64,000 nucleotides of DNA from Algoriphagus iocasae. GTDB lineage: Bacteria; Bacteroidota; Bacteroidia; Cytophagales; Cyclobacteriaceae. Positions 1-8,325 of this stretch are shown here, one piece after another; the stretch's first letter is position 1; every line of letters starts with the position of its first letter. The position numbers and the translations under genes are program-made. The DNA lies in NCBI RefSeq assembly GCF_014206875.1, contig NZ_JACIJO010000001.1, positions 930,001-994,000 on the forward strand, written 5' to 3'. Below the pieces are notes generated by a model. The model was not told the origin of the DNA. It did no database searches and saw only the letters and a program-made list of their open reading frames with translations.

Positions 1-1
1 T

Positions 2-442
2 TTACCTGAATTGGTAGATACTCTGACGCCAATCGTGTCTGAAGAATGGGGACATTTCGAACGTGTTTTGGAACAGATTCGGAAAAGGGAATTGAGGTTT
101 GGAGAGCCAAGAAAAGACGAGTACGTGACTAGGCTTCAAGGTTTTGTGAAAAAAGGAGGGAACCGATGGCAGCAACTGACAGAGATCCTGCTTTTAAATG
201 CCTTGATCGAAGCAAGAAGCTGCGAGCGATTTAAACTTTTGTCTAAGAATATTCAGGATAAGGAACTTCAGAGCTTTTATTATGAATTGATGATTTCTGA
301 AGCGGGTCATTATGTCACTTTTATTGAACTGGCTAGAAAATACCAGGATCCAGAAAAAGTCAATTCGAGGTGGCAGGAATGGTTGGTATTTGAGGCGGAA
401 GTCTTGCAGGAAATTGGCCTTCGAGGAGACAGAATGCATTAG
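2..442 (+). CDS. miaE: tRNA-(ms2io6A) hydroxylase MiaE, C-terminal part
   Basis: The gene enters from the left edge and its reading frame is open from base 2, so the N-terminus is missing. MiaE is a non-haem di-iron monooxygenase that hydroxylates the isopentenyl group of 2-methylthio-N6-isopentenyladenosine at tRNA position 37. The sequence shows the family's ferritin-like helices with iron-ligand motifs: EARSCERF, then SEAGHYVTF, where most homologues have SEARHY. The remaining 146 residues are roughly the last three quarters of a typical MiaE of about 190-200 residues. A decayed gene follows after 2 bases. The family call is firm; the true start lies outside the window. Confidence 0.85.
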   Translation, partial: LPELVDTLTPIVSEEWGHFERVLEQIRKRELRFGEPRKDEYVTRLQGFVKKGGNRWQQLTEILLLNALIEARSCERFKLLSKNIQDKELQSFYYELMISEAGHYVTFIELARKYQDPEKVNSRWQEWLVFEAEVLQEIGLRGDRMH

Positions 443-444
443 AG

Positions 445-660
445 ATGGATATTGAAATAATCGAAATAGCGCCGATTAAATTATCTGGAATTCTAATTCG
501 TTTTCAATCTGTTATACAGGGATTTTATTAAAAATGGCTTCCAAAGTCAGGATTTGAGTTTGACAAAAGACCGCATTTTGAAACCTTTGATGAATCCTAC
601 GATCCTTTCCCTGAGAGTTCCGTAGAAAAAAATTGGATACCAATAACACAAAAGAAGTAA
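445..660 (+). pseudogene. Remnant of a GyrI-like / AraC effector-binding domain protein
   Basis: One reading frame runs from ATG 445 to TAA 658-660 and is interrupted by an in-frame TAA at 529-531. The first part gives MDIEIIEIAPIKLSGILIRF, like the start of GyrI-like small-molecule-binding domains. After the stop the frame gives WLPKSGFEFDKRPHFE and later WIPITQKK, matching the C-terminal signature of the same family (a W-L-P-N-S-x-Y-x-x-D-x-RPHFE block and a final W-I-P-I). A normal domain has about 150 residues and only about 71 codons remain. The middle of the gene therefore appears deleted, in addition to the stop. The family assignment is from recalled motifs. Confidence 0.6.
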
Positions 661-778
661 AACCAATAAAATGGATAGGTTAAATATTGATAAGGAATTA
701 ACTATTTGAAAGTTTATTGCTATACTTAAAATTGATTTTTAAAGAATATTAAAAAACCTGTTCCAATTCGGACGATTT

Positions 779-2023
779 ATGAATTTGATCGAAAATATAC
801 GAGAGGCTCTCAACTCTGTAAAAGTAAACTTACTTCGAACTGTTTTGACAGGGGCGATTATCGCCATTGGAATCTCCTCTTTGGTGGGAATGCTTACAGC
901 TATCGACGGGATTAAAACCCAGATTGCAGATAGTTTTTCAGGATTAGGTGCCAATTCATTTGATATCCGAAATAAGGGGTACTCAGGTGGTAGAGCCATC
1001 CAGCAAGGTGTTACCGAAAAGACCTATCCAAAAATTACATTTCGTGAGACTCAGACATTTAAGACAGAATATAGCTCTATCGGAGCAGCTACTGTTTATA
1101 CACGAGTAGCAGGTGCTGCAGAATTGAAAAGAGGTTCCAAAAAAACTGACCCAAATACAAGAATTACTGGGGCTGATGAAAACTATGCGAATATTAAGGC
1201 AATGAAAATCGAGAATGGAAGAAATTTCAGTAATCTCGAAGTTCAGCAAGGAAATAATGTTTGTGTGGTGGGAACTGAAATAGTTTCGACCCTTTTTGAG
1301 CCAAACGAAGATCCAATTAATAAGAAAATCACTGTATTTGGTAGACCTTATGTGATTGTTGGAGTTTTGGAAAAGCAGGGTGGAGTAGGTCAAGATCAAG
1401 GTGCTGATCGACAGGTGATTATTCCGATAGAGAACGCCAGTAGGCTGGATAGAACAGGTAATTTTAATTACAATATCACCGCATTGAGTTCTGATGGTAC
1501 TAAAATAGAATATGACATGGGGCAGGCGACTGAGATTATGAGAAAAATCCGTCAAGACCGTGTTACAAAAGAAGATTCATTTGATTTGACAAAAAGCCAA
1601 TCCGTAGCAGAAAGTCTTGAGGAAGTAGCAGGTTATTTAAGAATGGGAGGTTTTGGAATCGGGTTTATTACCCTATTGGGAGCTTCCATTGGTTTAATGA
1701 ATATCATGCTGGTATCGGTGACTGAAAGAACACGTGAAATTGGAATCAGAAAAGCATTGGGAGCTACTCCTTTGAGAATCCGTCAGCAATTCCTCCTTGA
1801 GGCAATTATGATCTGCGTTTTAGGTGGATTAATGGGAGTAATATTAGGGATCGCGATAGGCAACCTGATTTCTTTGGTCATTGGTGTTGGAGGATTTTTG
1901 ATTCCTTGGTTATGGATGTTTGTGGCATTTTTGATCTGTATTATTGTTGGGCTTCTTTCAGGATATTTTCCAGCTTTCAAAGCCAGTAAAATGGATCCAA
2001 TCGAATCCTTGAGATACGAATAA
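779..2023 (+). CDS. MacB/FtsX-type ABC transporter permease
   Basis: 414 residues. An N-terminal transmembrane helix (about residues 18-42) is followed by a large periplasmic MacB-like core domain (about 50-270) and three C-terminal helices of the FtsX domain. The stretch [19 protein letters not shown] near residues 309-327 is the coupling-helix signature of these permeases. Such proteins are mechanotransmission-type ABC subunits acting in the inner membrane on lipoproteins, antibiotics or signals. No ATPase or membrane-fusion partner is adjacent, so its ATPase must be encoded elsewhere. The gene ends at a strong terminator. The substrate cannot be told from sequence. Confidence 0.88.
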   Translation: MNLIENIREALNSVKVNLLRTVLTGAIIAIGISSLVGMLTAIDGIKTQIADSFSGLGANSFDIRNKGYSGGRAIQQGVTEKTYPKITFRETQTFKTEYSSIGAATVYTRVAGAAELKRGSKKTDPNTRITGADENYANIKAMKIENGRNFSNLEVQQGNNVCVVGTEIVSTLFEPNEDPINKKITVFGRPYVIVGVLEKQGGVGQDQGADRQVIIPIENASRLDRTGNFNYNITALSSDGTKIEYDMGQATEIMRKIRQDRVTKEDSFDLTKSQSVAESLEEVAGYLRMGGFGIGFITLLGASIGLMNIMLVSVTERTREIGIRKALGATPLRIRQQFLLEAIMICVLGGLMGVILGIAIGNLISLVIGVGGFLIPWLWMFVAFLICIIVGLLSGYFPAFKASKMDPIESLRYE

Positions 2024-2043
2024 TCAATAAAAATACATCTAAG

Positions 2044-2077
2044 AAAAGGCCTCCAATTGAATTTTTGGAGGCCTTTT
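2044..2077 (+). terminator. Rho-independent terminator after the MacB-type permease
   Basis: A perfect 13-bp stem (2044-2056 with 2065-2077), with GGCCTCC in one arm and GGAGGCC in the other, encloses an 8-nt loop and ends in a T-rich tail. It lies 20 bases past the stop codon. The A-rich left arm means it could also work on the other strand. Confidence 0.85.
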
Positions 2078-2144
2078 GTTTTTTATCCTAAAATCAACAT
2101 TCTATTTTTTATGGATTTGTAAGAGATAGCATTATTTTCCAAAG

Positions 2145-3833
2145 ATGAAAAGAAATGAATTTGATGCGATCGTAATTGGCTCAGGAATCAGTGGAGGATG
2201 GGCTGCGAAGGAGCTTTGTGAAAAGGGTCTGAAAACATTGGTTTTGGAAAGAGGAAGAGATGTGAAGCATCTTCAGGATTACCCTACGATGACCTCCAAT
2301 CCTTGGGAAATGCCTCATAGAAATACGATTCCTCGTGAGGACAAAATCAAAAATCCTGTTGTCAATCGCTGCTATGCCTATAAAGAAGATACCGAGCACT
2401 TCTTTGTTAAAGATTCAGATCATCCCTATGTTCAGGAAAAACCATTTGATTGGGTCAGAGGCTATCAAGTAGGAGGGAAATCATTGATATGGGCCCGCCA
2501 AACCCAGCGATGGAGTAAATACGATTTTGAAGGTCCTGGCAGAGATGGCTTTGCTGTGGATTGGCCGATACGATACGACGACATTGCTCCTTGGTATAGT
2601 CATGTGGAGCGGTTTGTAGGGATTAGCGGGAGTTATGAAGGATTGGATACTTTACCGGATGGTGAGTTTTTGAAGCCTTGGGAAATGAATTGCGTGGAAA
2701 AAGAGATTCAAAAAAGAATCAAATCTGCCTATCAAGATCGGGATGTAATCATTGGGAGATGTGCTCATTTGACTGAGCCAAAAGAAGTTCATCTTGCACA
2801 AGGAAGAGGACAATGCATGGCTAGAAACCAATGCTATCGAGGATGTCCATTCGGGGGTTATTTCAGTTCCAATTCGTCCACTCTTCCATTTGCGGCAGCC
2901 ACGGGAAATCTAACTCTTAGACCTGACTCCGTTGTTCATTCCCTAATCTATGATGATCAAAAAGAGAAAGTAACAGGTGTAAGAATTGTAGATCGTTTGA
3001 CTTTGGAATCAACAGAATACTTTGCAAAAGTGATTTTTGTGAATGCCTCTGCATTAAACTCTAATCTGATTTTAATGAACAGTGTTTCCAGCCGATTTCC
3101 TAATGGTCTCGGAAATGATTCTGGAGTTTTGGGGAAGTATATCGCATTTCACAATTATAGAGGTTCAATAGGTGCTTCTTATGAAGGATTTGAAGACAGT
3201 TATTATTATGGAAGAAGACCGACAGCTGTGATGATGCCCAATTTCCGAAATGTCAAAAAGCAGGAAATGGACTTTTTGCGGGGATATATGACTTTTTACA
3301 CTGCTGGGAGAGCTGGGTTTGGACATGCGGACATGCCTTTTGGTGCAGATTTTAAAGAAGCTAATACGAAACCAGGACCTTGGTCAGTATATATGATGAT
3401 GCAAGGAGAAACTATTCCAAAAGAATCTAATCAAGTTACTCTAAGTGCTGATCAAAAAGATGCTTGGGGAATTCCTTTGCTGAAAGTAAATGTAGATTAC
3501 GATTCAAATGATGAATTGATTTTGAAGGATTTCTTTGTACAAGGAGAAGAAATGCTGATCAAAGCCGGTTGTCAAAACATTCGAACATCGGACAGCAAAC
3601 AATCTCCAGGTCTTGACATTCATGAAATGGGAGGAGTTAGAATGGGAAAAGATCCAAAAACGTCACTTCTCAACGATTTCAATCAAATGCATTTGGCACC
3701 GAATGTTTTTGTGACTGATGGAGCTTGTATGACTTCGACGGGTACACAAAATCCCTCTATCACCTACATGGCATTAACTGCCAGGGCGGTAGATTATGCA
3801 GTAAATGAATTAAAAAAAGGGTCGATTAAATAA
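2145..3833 (+). CDS. GMC-family FAD-dependent oxidoreductase
   Basis: 562 residues. The N-terminus has the Rossmann FAD-binding motif G12-S-G14-I-S-G17 followed by an acidic strand end (LVLERG). The C-terminus has the GMC signature HEMGGVRMG and a terminal NPSITYMALTARA block that carries the FAD and active-site contacts. It resembles large subunits of gluconate or glucoside 3-dehydrogenases, which oxidise sugar hydroxyls to ketones. No signal peptide is visible. These enzymes are often exported together with a small subunit-3 protein carrying a Tat signal, and none is encoded next door. It could oxidise a sugar, polyol or alcohol; the substrate is unknown. Confidence 0.85.
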   Translation: MKRNEFDAIVIGSGISGGWAAKELCEKGLKTLVLERGRDVKHLQDYPTMTSNPWEMPHRNTIPREDKIKNPVVNRCYAYKEDTEHFFVKDSDHPYVQEKPFDWVRGYQVGGKSLIWARQTQRWSKYDFEGPGRDGFAVDWPIRYDDIAPWYSHVERFVGISGSYEGLDTLPDGEFLKPWEMNCVEKEIQKRIKSAYQDRDVIIGRCAHLTEPKEVHLAQGRGQCMARNQCYRGCPFGGYFSSNSSTLPFAAATGNLTLRPDSVVHSLIYDDQKEKVTGVRIVDRLTLESTEYFAKVIFVNASALNSNLILMNSVSSRFPNGLGNDSGVLGKYIAFHNYRGSIGASYEGFEDSYYYGRRPTAVMMPNFRNVKKQEMDFLRGYMTFYTAGRAGFGHADMPFGADFKEANTKPGPWSVYMMMQGETIPKESNQVTLSADQKDAWGIPLLKVNVDYDSNDELILKDFFVQGEEMLIKAGCQNIRTSDSKQSPGLDIHEMGGVRMGKDPKTSLLNDFNQMHLAPNVFVTDGACMTSTGTQNPSITYMALTARAVDYAVNELKKGSIK

Positions 3834-3865
3834 GACTGAATTGAGTTTCAAACTTAATGGAAAAT

Positions 3866-4219
3866 TTAGATTAAATCTGTTTTCCTTGGGTCTGGACCAT
3901 ATTCATTAGGCCCGTCTTGACCTTTTTTAGCAGCAAGCCAAATAAAACCAATAAAGTTTACTGGGGGCGGAATTAATAGGTAAAGTGCATATTTCCAATC
4001 CATGCCGATATCATGAAATCGTTTTATAGCCTGAATCAAAAGAACAACAATTGATGCAATCAGGACTATTGTGAAGCTGAAAAATGTCGGCCAAGCTTCT
4101 TGCTGATAAGATTGCCACATCATCATCAGGCTCAAAATATTTGTGAAATAAAAGAATAAAAAAAGCACCAAATATTTTCTCCTACTGATTCTTCCCTCTG
4201 GTTTAAATATCTCATTCAT
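3866..4219 (-). CDS. DUF805 family small membrane protein
   Basis: 117 residues with three or four predicted membrane segments. The family marks are a GRISRRKYL motif at the N-terminus and RFHDIGMDWKY in the middle, followed by a closing segment and a short hydrophilic tail rich in Gly, Pro and Asp. DUF805 proteins are widespread inner-membrane proteins of unknown function. The gene converges on the GMC oxidoreductase with 32 bases between stops. Its promoter would share the region upstream of the TPP riboswitch on the other strand. No function is claimed. Confidence 0.8.
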   Translation of the reverse strand: MNEIFKPEGRISRRKYLVLFLFFYFTNILSLMMMWQSYQQEAWPTFFSFTIVLIASIVVLLIQAIKRFHDIGMDWKYALYLLIPPPVNFIGFIWLAAKKGQDGPNEYGPDPRKTDLI

Positions 4220-4360
4220 AACTAGATAACAAGTTCGATGGATAATTGTTTAAACTTATAGAGAATTCAGGTTGATCGGAAACAATAAGTTAGTGAGAAT
4301 CAGTTTGGGTACTTTTCAGGTATTAGGGGAAGTATTTTTATATATTAGCAGTATCAAATA

Positions 4361-4447
4361 AGGGGTGCCCAAAATTTACGGGCTGAGATCATACCCATCA
4401 GCAAGCAATTGCTGAGCACCTGATCCGGGTAGTGCCGGCGTAGGGAA
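4361..4447 (+). promoter_or_regulatory. TPP (thi box) riboswitch aptamer
   Basis: The conserved thi-box elements appear in order: GGGGTGCC, GGGCTGAGA, ATACCC, then CACCTGATCCGGGTAGTGCC and GCGTAGGGA. These are the pyrimidine- and pyrophosphate-sensing parts of the thiamine pyrophosphate aptamer. It lies 48 bases upstream of a PnuC-family transporter, which it most likely turns off when TPP is plentiful. Confidence 0.95.
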
Positions 4448-4469
4448 TAGATTAATTGTTCTCCCTTTT

Positions 4470-4495
4470 TTGAATAATGATTACTAATTATTCAA
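4470..4495 (+). promoter_or_regulatory. Inverted repeat abutting the start codon, likely riboswitch expression platform
   Basis: A perfect 9-bp inverted repeat (4470-4478 and 4487-4495, 8-nt loop) ends on the base before the ATG at 4496. If it forms when TPP is bound, it could hide the initiation region. An overlapping alternative is a weak terminator: GGGA of the aptamer 3' end pairing with TCCC before the T-run at 4466-4471. Which is used cannot be decided from sequence. Confidence 0.5.
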
Positions 4496-5122
4496 ATGGA
4501 AAATTTTATTGAATTCGATCTGCTTTGGCAGCAGATTCAAGCTACAAGTCTACTCGAATGGATTGCAGTAGGCTTTGGCGTCACTGAAGTATTATTAGCT
4601 AGAAAAATCAATGTTCTGCTTTATCCAGCCGGTATAGTAGGGATTTTGTGTTCCTCCTTCCTGCTAATTGATGCGAAGCTTTATGCAGAAACTTTGCTTC
4701 ATGGCTATTATTTGGTGATGAGCATTTATGGCTGGGCAATGTGGAAAAACCGATCAGCTTCAGGTGCCGGGCAAATATCTAAAAGCACCATTCATGACCA
4801 GAAAATCACTTGGTCTATTGCTCTTGGAGGATGGGTGTTTTTATACTTTGCCTTAAAATATTTCACTGACTCCGATGTCCCAATTTTAGATGCATTTGTA
4901 TCTGCAACTGCTTGGGCAGGAATGTGGCTTTTGGCTAAAAGAAAGCTTGAAAACTGGATTTGGCTGAATGTTTCCAATCTGGTTGCTATTCCTTTGCTTT
5001 TCCATAAGCAACTCATCTTAGTTTCATTTTTAACCCTTTTCCTTTTTGTGGTGGCTATTTTCGGGTACCTGGATTGGAAAAAAGAATTAGAAAACCGCGA
5101 TGCGAAATTCAGAACTATTTAA
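4496..5122 (+). CDS. pnuT: PnuC-family transporter, probably thiamine uptake (PnuT)
   Basis: 208 residues, seven or so hydrophobic segments, and a YGWAMWKNR stretch in the middle like the W-rich substrate motif of PnuC transporters. PnuC proteins are facilitators for B-vitamin nucleosides or vitamins that are then trapped by phosphorylation. Placement under a TPP riboswitch is the established mark of the thiamine-specific branch, PnuT. The next gene overlaps its 3' end by 23 bases. A thiamine pyrophosphokinase, the usual partner in Bacteroidota, is not seen here. Family call is strong; substrate is inferred from the riboswitch. Confidence 0.88.
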   Translation: MENFIEFDLLWQQIQATSLLEWIAVGFGVTEVLLARKINVLLYPAGIVGILCSSFLLIDAKLYAETLLHGYYLVMSIYGWAMWKNRSASGAGQISKSTIHDQKITWSIALGGWVFLYFALKYFTDSDVPILDAFVSATAWAGMWLLAKRKLENWIWLNVSNLVAIPLLFHKQLILVSFLTLFLFVVAIFGYLDWKKELENRDAKFRTI

Positions 5123-6173
5123 TCACCAGCTCGCTTCTAAAGCCGAATCCATTGGGAAATTACCAGAGGAATGGCTTTCTGTTATCTATGAGGAAAAGTG
5201 GTTCAAGCTGTTTGTCCCTCGGGAACTGGGAGGGCTGGGTTTACCTCTAAAGCAGGCTTTAAAATATGAAGAAAGCCTAGCCAGATTAGATGGTAGTTTA
5301 GGATGGACCATTACGCTTTGTGCAGGTGCGGCTTGGTTTGTTGGCTTTATGGAAGAATCTATTCGAAATGAATTTTTCACGAGAGAAAACCTTTGTTTGG
5401 CTGGAAGTGGTTTTGTTGGTGGAAAAGCGGATCAAATAGGAGAGAGATATTTGATCTCGGGAAGTTGGACCTATGCTTCTGGGGCTCTTCATGCGACGCA
5501 TTTTACTGGGAATTGCGAAATCTTTGAAAATGGAAATGCGGTTCTAAATGAAGAAGGTAATCCCATTATCAAGGCTTTTATTCTTAAAAAAGAGGAAGTT
5601 CAGATTCTCGATGGATGGAACTACATGGGAATGATTGCCACGGGAAGTCATGCCTTCAAAACCGAAAACCTCCATGTTTCGAAGGATCGATGTTTTGAAA
5701 TCATTCCAGAGAAAACAAGCCTTCCAGATCCGATTTATAAATTCCCATTTCTGCAATTTGCCGAGGCAACATTAGCGGTGAACATCCTTGGTATTTCATT
5801 CCATTTAATGGACTTAATAGAGGAGTCTTTTTGGAAAAGGCATGAATATCGAAAATACGATAAAAAGCATCAGCGATACTTTTCCGAACTGTTGAAAGAC
5901 AATAGAATAGAAGTCAAAAAACATAAGAAGCAATTCTACAGACAAATAGAAAAGGCTTGGGTTGAGTTGGAAAAGGAAGGGCAAATCTCTGATTCCAGAC
6001 TTAAGAAGATCAGTAAAAAAAGTAGACTTCTCACCTCAACTTGCAGGAGAGTAAATTCAGAACTATTTCCTTTTTCTGGATTAGAAGGAGCAAAAACGCA
6101 GACAGAATTGAATCGTGTTTGGAGAGATTTTAATACGGTGAGCCAGCATGCTTTGCTGATTTTTCCTTTTTGA
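5100..6173 (+). CDS. Acyl-CoA dehydrogenase-fold flavoprotein, resembles group D flavin monooxygenases
   Basis: 357 residues. The N-terminal helical domain has FVPRELGGLGLPL and a Gly/Ala-rich region. The middle has SGSWTYASGALHATHF, which fits the S-G-x-W-x-x-A-S-G-x-x-H-A block of HsaA/DszC-like flavin monooxygenases (Acyl-CoA_dh_2) better than true acyl-CoA dehydrogenases. The C-terminus has RVWRDFNTVSQHALL, matching their RD-x-x-x-x-x-x-H tail. Length is slightly below the usual 390. The start overlaps pnuT by 23 bases, so it is cotranscribed and falls under TPP control. A role in oxidising a thiamine-related compound is a guess from context only. Confidence 0.72.
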   Translation: MRNSELFNHQLASKAESIGKLPEEWLSVIYEEKWFKLFVPRELGGLGLPLKQALKYEESLARLDGSLGWTITLCAGAAWFVGFMEESIRNEFFTRENLCLAGSGFVGGKADQIGERYLISGSWTYASGALHATHFTGNCEIFENGNAVLNEEGNPIIKAFILKKEEVQILDGWNYMGMIATGSHAFKTENLHVSKDRCFEIIPEKTSLPDPIYKFPFLQFAEATLAVNILGISFHLMDLIEESFWKRHEYRKYDKKHQRYFSELLKDNRIEVKKHKKQFYRQIEKAWVELEKEGQISDSRLKKISKKSRLLTSTCRRVNSELFPFSGLEGAKTQTELNRVWRDFNTVSQHALLIFPF

Positions 6174-6185
6174 ACCCAGCTAGAA

Positions 6186-8198
6186 TTAATCCACTTTCTT
6201 AAAAACCATCATAGTCCTATTAGGCACATAGGCTAATAGGCATTGGTTTTTATCTGTAGGGTAGTTGATTTTATTGTCTAGCCTTTCAAATCCCCCAAAT
6301 TCCTTTTGATCTGAATTCAGTAAAATTTTGTAATTCCCTTCTTCCAAAACTCGAATCGCAAACCCAAAAAAGGAGGCCGTTGGATTAAAGGAAAAAACAA
6401 AAATCAATCCGGCTCTTTCGTAAGCCAAGATCTTTTTATCTGGGTCTAAATGAAGTTGAACAGCAGGTTTTGAGGCAAGAATATCATATTCATTTGCCAG
6501 CTGTATCATTTCCTTGTCCCATGCGTTCAGCTGTCCATAGCGTAGCAAAGGATCTTCAATCAATGACCATTGTCTTCGGGCATGCTGATAGCTCCAGTTG
6601 TTTCCTTCCCTTGGGAAATCAATCCATTCTGGATGTCCAAATTCGTTACCGATAAAATTCAAATAGCCTTCGCCTCCTAAGCTAAGGGTAATCATCCGGA
6701 TCAATTTATGAAGCGCGATTCCCCGGTCGATGACCAGATTTTGCTCTAAAACTGACATGGAAAAATACATTTCCTTATCCATTAATCTGAAAGCGAGTGT
6801 TTTATCTCCTACCAAAGCCTGATCATGACTTTCTGCATAGCAGATTGAACGTTCTTTTGCTGGACGATTGGACAGTTGGTGCCAAAGCTCAAACATGTCC
6901 CATTCTTCATCTTGCTTGTGTTTCAGGGTTTTGATCCAATAATCGGGAACGCCCATGGCCATCCTGAAGTCAAAGCCAATTCCTCCATCTTCGATTTTTC
7001 TGGAAAGTCCAGGCATCCCGCTCACATCTTCTGCAATAGAAAGGCTGTCTGGTTTCAGATCATGAATAAGCTTATTTGCAAGTTGGAGGTAGACGATTGC
7101 ATCTTCATCAACTTGGGAATTAAAATAAAGATCGACATTGTCAAAATCCATAAATAGACCATGATGTTGGTACATGATGGATGTGACTCCGTCAAAGCGG
7201 AACCCATCAAAGTGGAATTCTTCAAGCCAGTATCTGATATTACTCAGCAGGAATTGTTTAACCTCCCACTTGGCATAATCAAAAACCTTGGAATCCCAGC
7301 CTTCATGATATCCTTTTGCTCCAGGGTGAAAATACTGATGGTCACTTCCATCAAATTCATTTAGACCTTCATTTGTATTTTTTATCGCATGCGAATGAAC
7401 AATGTCCATCACCACAGCAATTCCTAGTTCATGAGCTTTGTTAACAAGTGATTTTAGTTCTTCTGGAGTGCCAAAACGAGAAGTTGGAGCAAAGAAGTTT
7501 GAAATATGATAACCGAAAGATCCATAATATGGATGCTCCATAATGGCCATCATCTGAATGGTATTATATCCAGCCTCTTTTATTTTAGGGAGGGTGATTT
7601 CTTCAAATTCCTGATAAGTCCCGACTCCCAGCTTTTCCTGTGCCATCCCTACGTGGCATTCGTAAATCAATGGTTGATGAAGGCTTCTGGATAGCGAAAA
7701 GGATTGATCTGTCCAATTAAACTCCTTCTCGAACCAAAGTTGCCCGGCAAAGTCATGACTTTTTTCATCCTGAATAGCTCTCCTTATATAAGCGGGTATT
7801 CGGTCCAGTTTTCCATTGGCTCCAATGACGTGGACCTTTACTTTACTTCCATGTACAAATCGATCTTTGTATTCATCAAAGGGAAGAAAGATTTCCCAAT
7901 CTCCTCTCGGACTTTTCTTCATCGGGTGAGAAGTCCTATCCCAATTATTGAAGTCACCAAAAAAATAGAGTGCCTCTGCAGCAGGAGCCCATTCCCGATA
8001 AACCCAACCTTTTCTCCAGGCTTCAAAGTGAATTCCATAAAACTCATGGTTTCTGGCAAACTCTGTGATACTGCCGCTGAAATTTTCAATTTCTTTTAAA
8101 GAAGCTTGAAATCTATGGTATCTATCAGAGATTTTTGGAGCATAACTCTCCAGCCAAGGTTCGTCTTTTACCAAATTCAGTTTTTCAGGTTCTTTCAC
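6186..8198 (-). CDS. glgB: 1,4-alpha-glucan branching enzyme
   Basis: 670 residues. GlgB cuts alpha-1,4 glucan chains and rejoins them as alpha-1,6 branches in glycogen. A CBM48-type module with YFFGDFNNW (78-86) precedes a GH13 barrel with MDIVHSHA (region I), GFRFDGVTS with nucleophile D336, SIAEDVSG with acid/base E390, and YAESHDQ with D459. The MDIVHSHA and YAESHDQ forms resemble the eukaryotic-like branching enzyme subgroup. No ATG is available: the first usable start is GTG at 8198, just after an in-frame stop region. No other glycogen genes are nearby. It converges on the flavoprotein gene with 12 bases between. Confidence 0.93.
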   Translation of the reverse strand: MKEPEKLNLVKDEPWLESYAPKISDRYHRFQASLKEIENFSGSITEFARNHEFYGIHFEAWRKGWVYREWAPAAEALYFFGDFNNWDRTSHPMKKSPRGDWEIFLPFDEYKDRFVHGSKVKVHVIGANGKLDRIPAYIRRAIQDEKSHDFAGQLWFEKEFNWTDQSFSLSRSLHQPLIYECHVGMAQEKLGVGTYQEFEEITLPKIKEAGYNTIQMMAIMEHPYYGSFGYHISNFFAPTSRFGTPEELKSLVNKAHELGIAVVMDIVHSHAIKNTNEGLNEFDGSDHQYFHPGAKGYHEGWDSKVFDYAKWEVKQFLLSNIRYWLEEFHFDGFRFDGVTSIMYQHHGLFMDFDNVDLYFNSQVDEDAIVYLQLANKLIHDLKPDSLSIAEDVSGMPGLSRKIEDGGIGFDFRMAMGVPDYWIKTLKHKQDEEWDMFELWHQLSNRPAKERSICYAESHDQALVGDKTLAFRLMDKEMYFSMSVLEQNLVIDRGIALHKLIRMITLSLGGEGYLNFIGNEFGHPEWIDFPREGNNWSYQHARRQWSLIEDPLLRYGQLNAWDKEMIQLANEYDILASKPAVQLHLDPDKKILAYERAGLIFVFSFNPTASFFGFAIRVLEEGNYKILLNSDQKEFGGFERLDNKINYPTDKNQCLLAYVPNRTMMVFKKVD

Positions 8199-8253
8199 AA
8201 AAATATCATTTAGCCCTGCTGAATTTATAAAAATTGAATGGGTTACAATGCAT

Positions 8254-8301
8254 CAAAAAAAAAAGAGCCAAGAATATTCGAAAAGAACATCCCTTGGCTC
8301 T
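8254..8301 (-). terminator. Rho-independent terminator of mtaB
   Basis: A 9-bp stem (8264-8272 with 8293-8301; AGAGCCAAG against CTTGGCTCT) has a 20-nt loop. Read on the minus strand it ends in a run of ten T. It lies 24 bases beyond the mtaB stop and upstream of glgB, so glgB must have its own promoter. Confidence 0.88.
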
Positions 8302-8325
8302 GAAATTCCTTGTGATTATTAAGCT

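Noticed and set aside
983..1555. 190-codon minus-strand ORF inside the MacB-type permease
   Set aside because: It is the antisense shadow of a well supported gene and its translation resembles no family.
8198..8205. TAnnTTTG box (TATTTTTG) on the minus strand just before glgB
   Set aside because: It overlaps the GTG start, so a transcript from it would lack the first codons. Either the box is chance or translation starts further in; neither can be shown.
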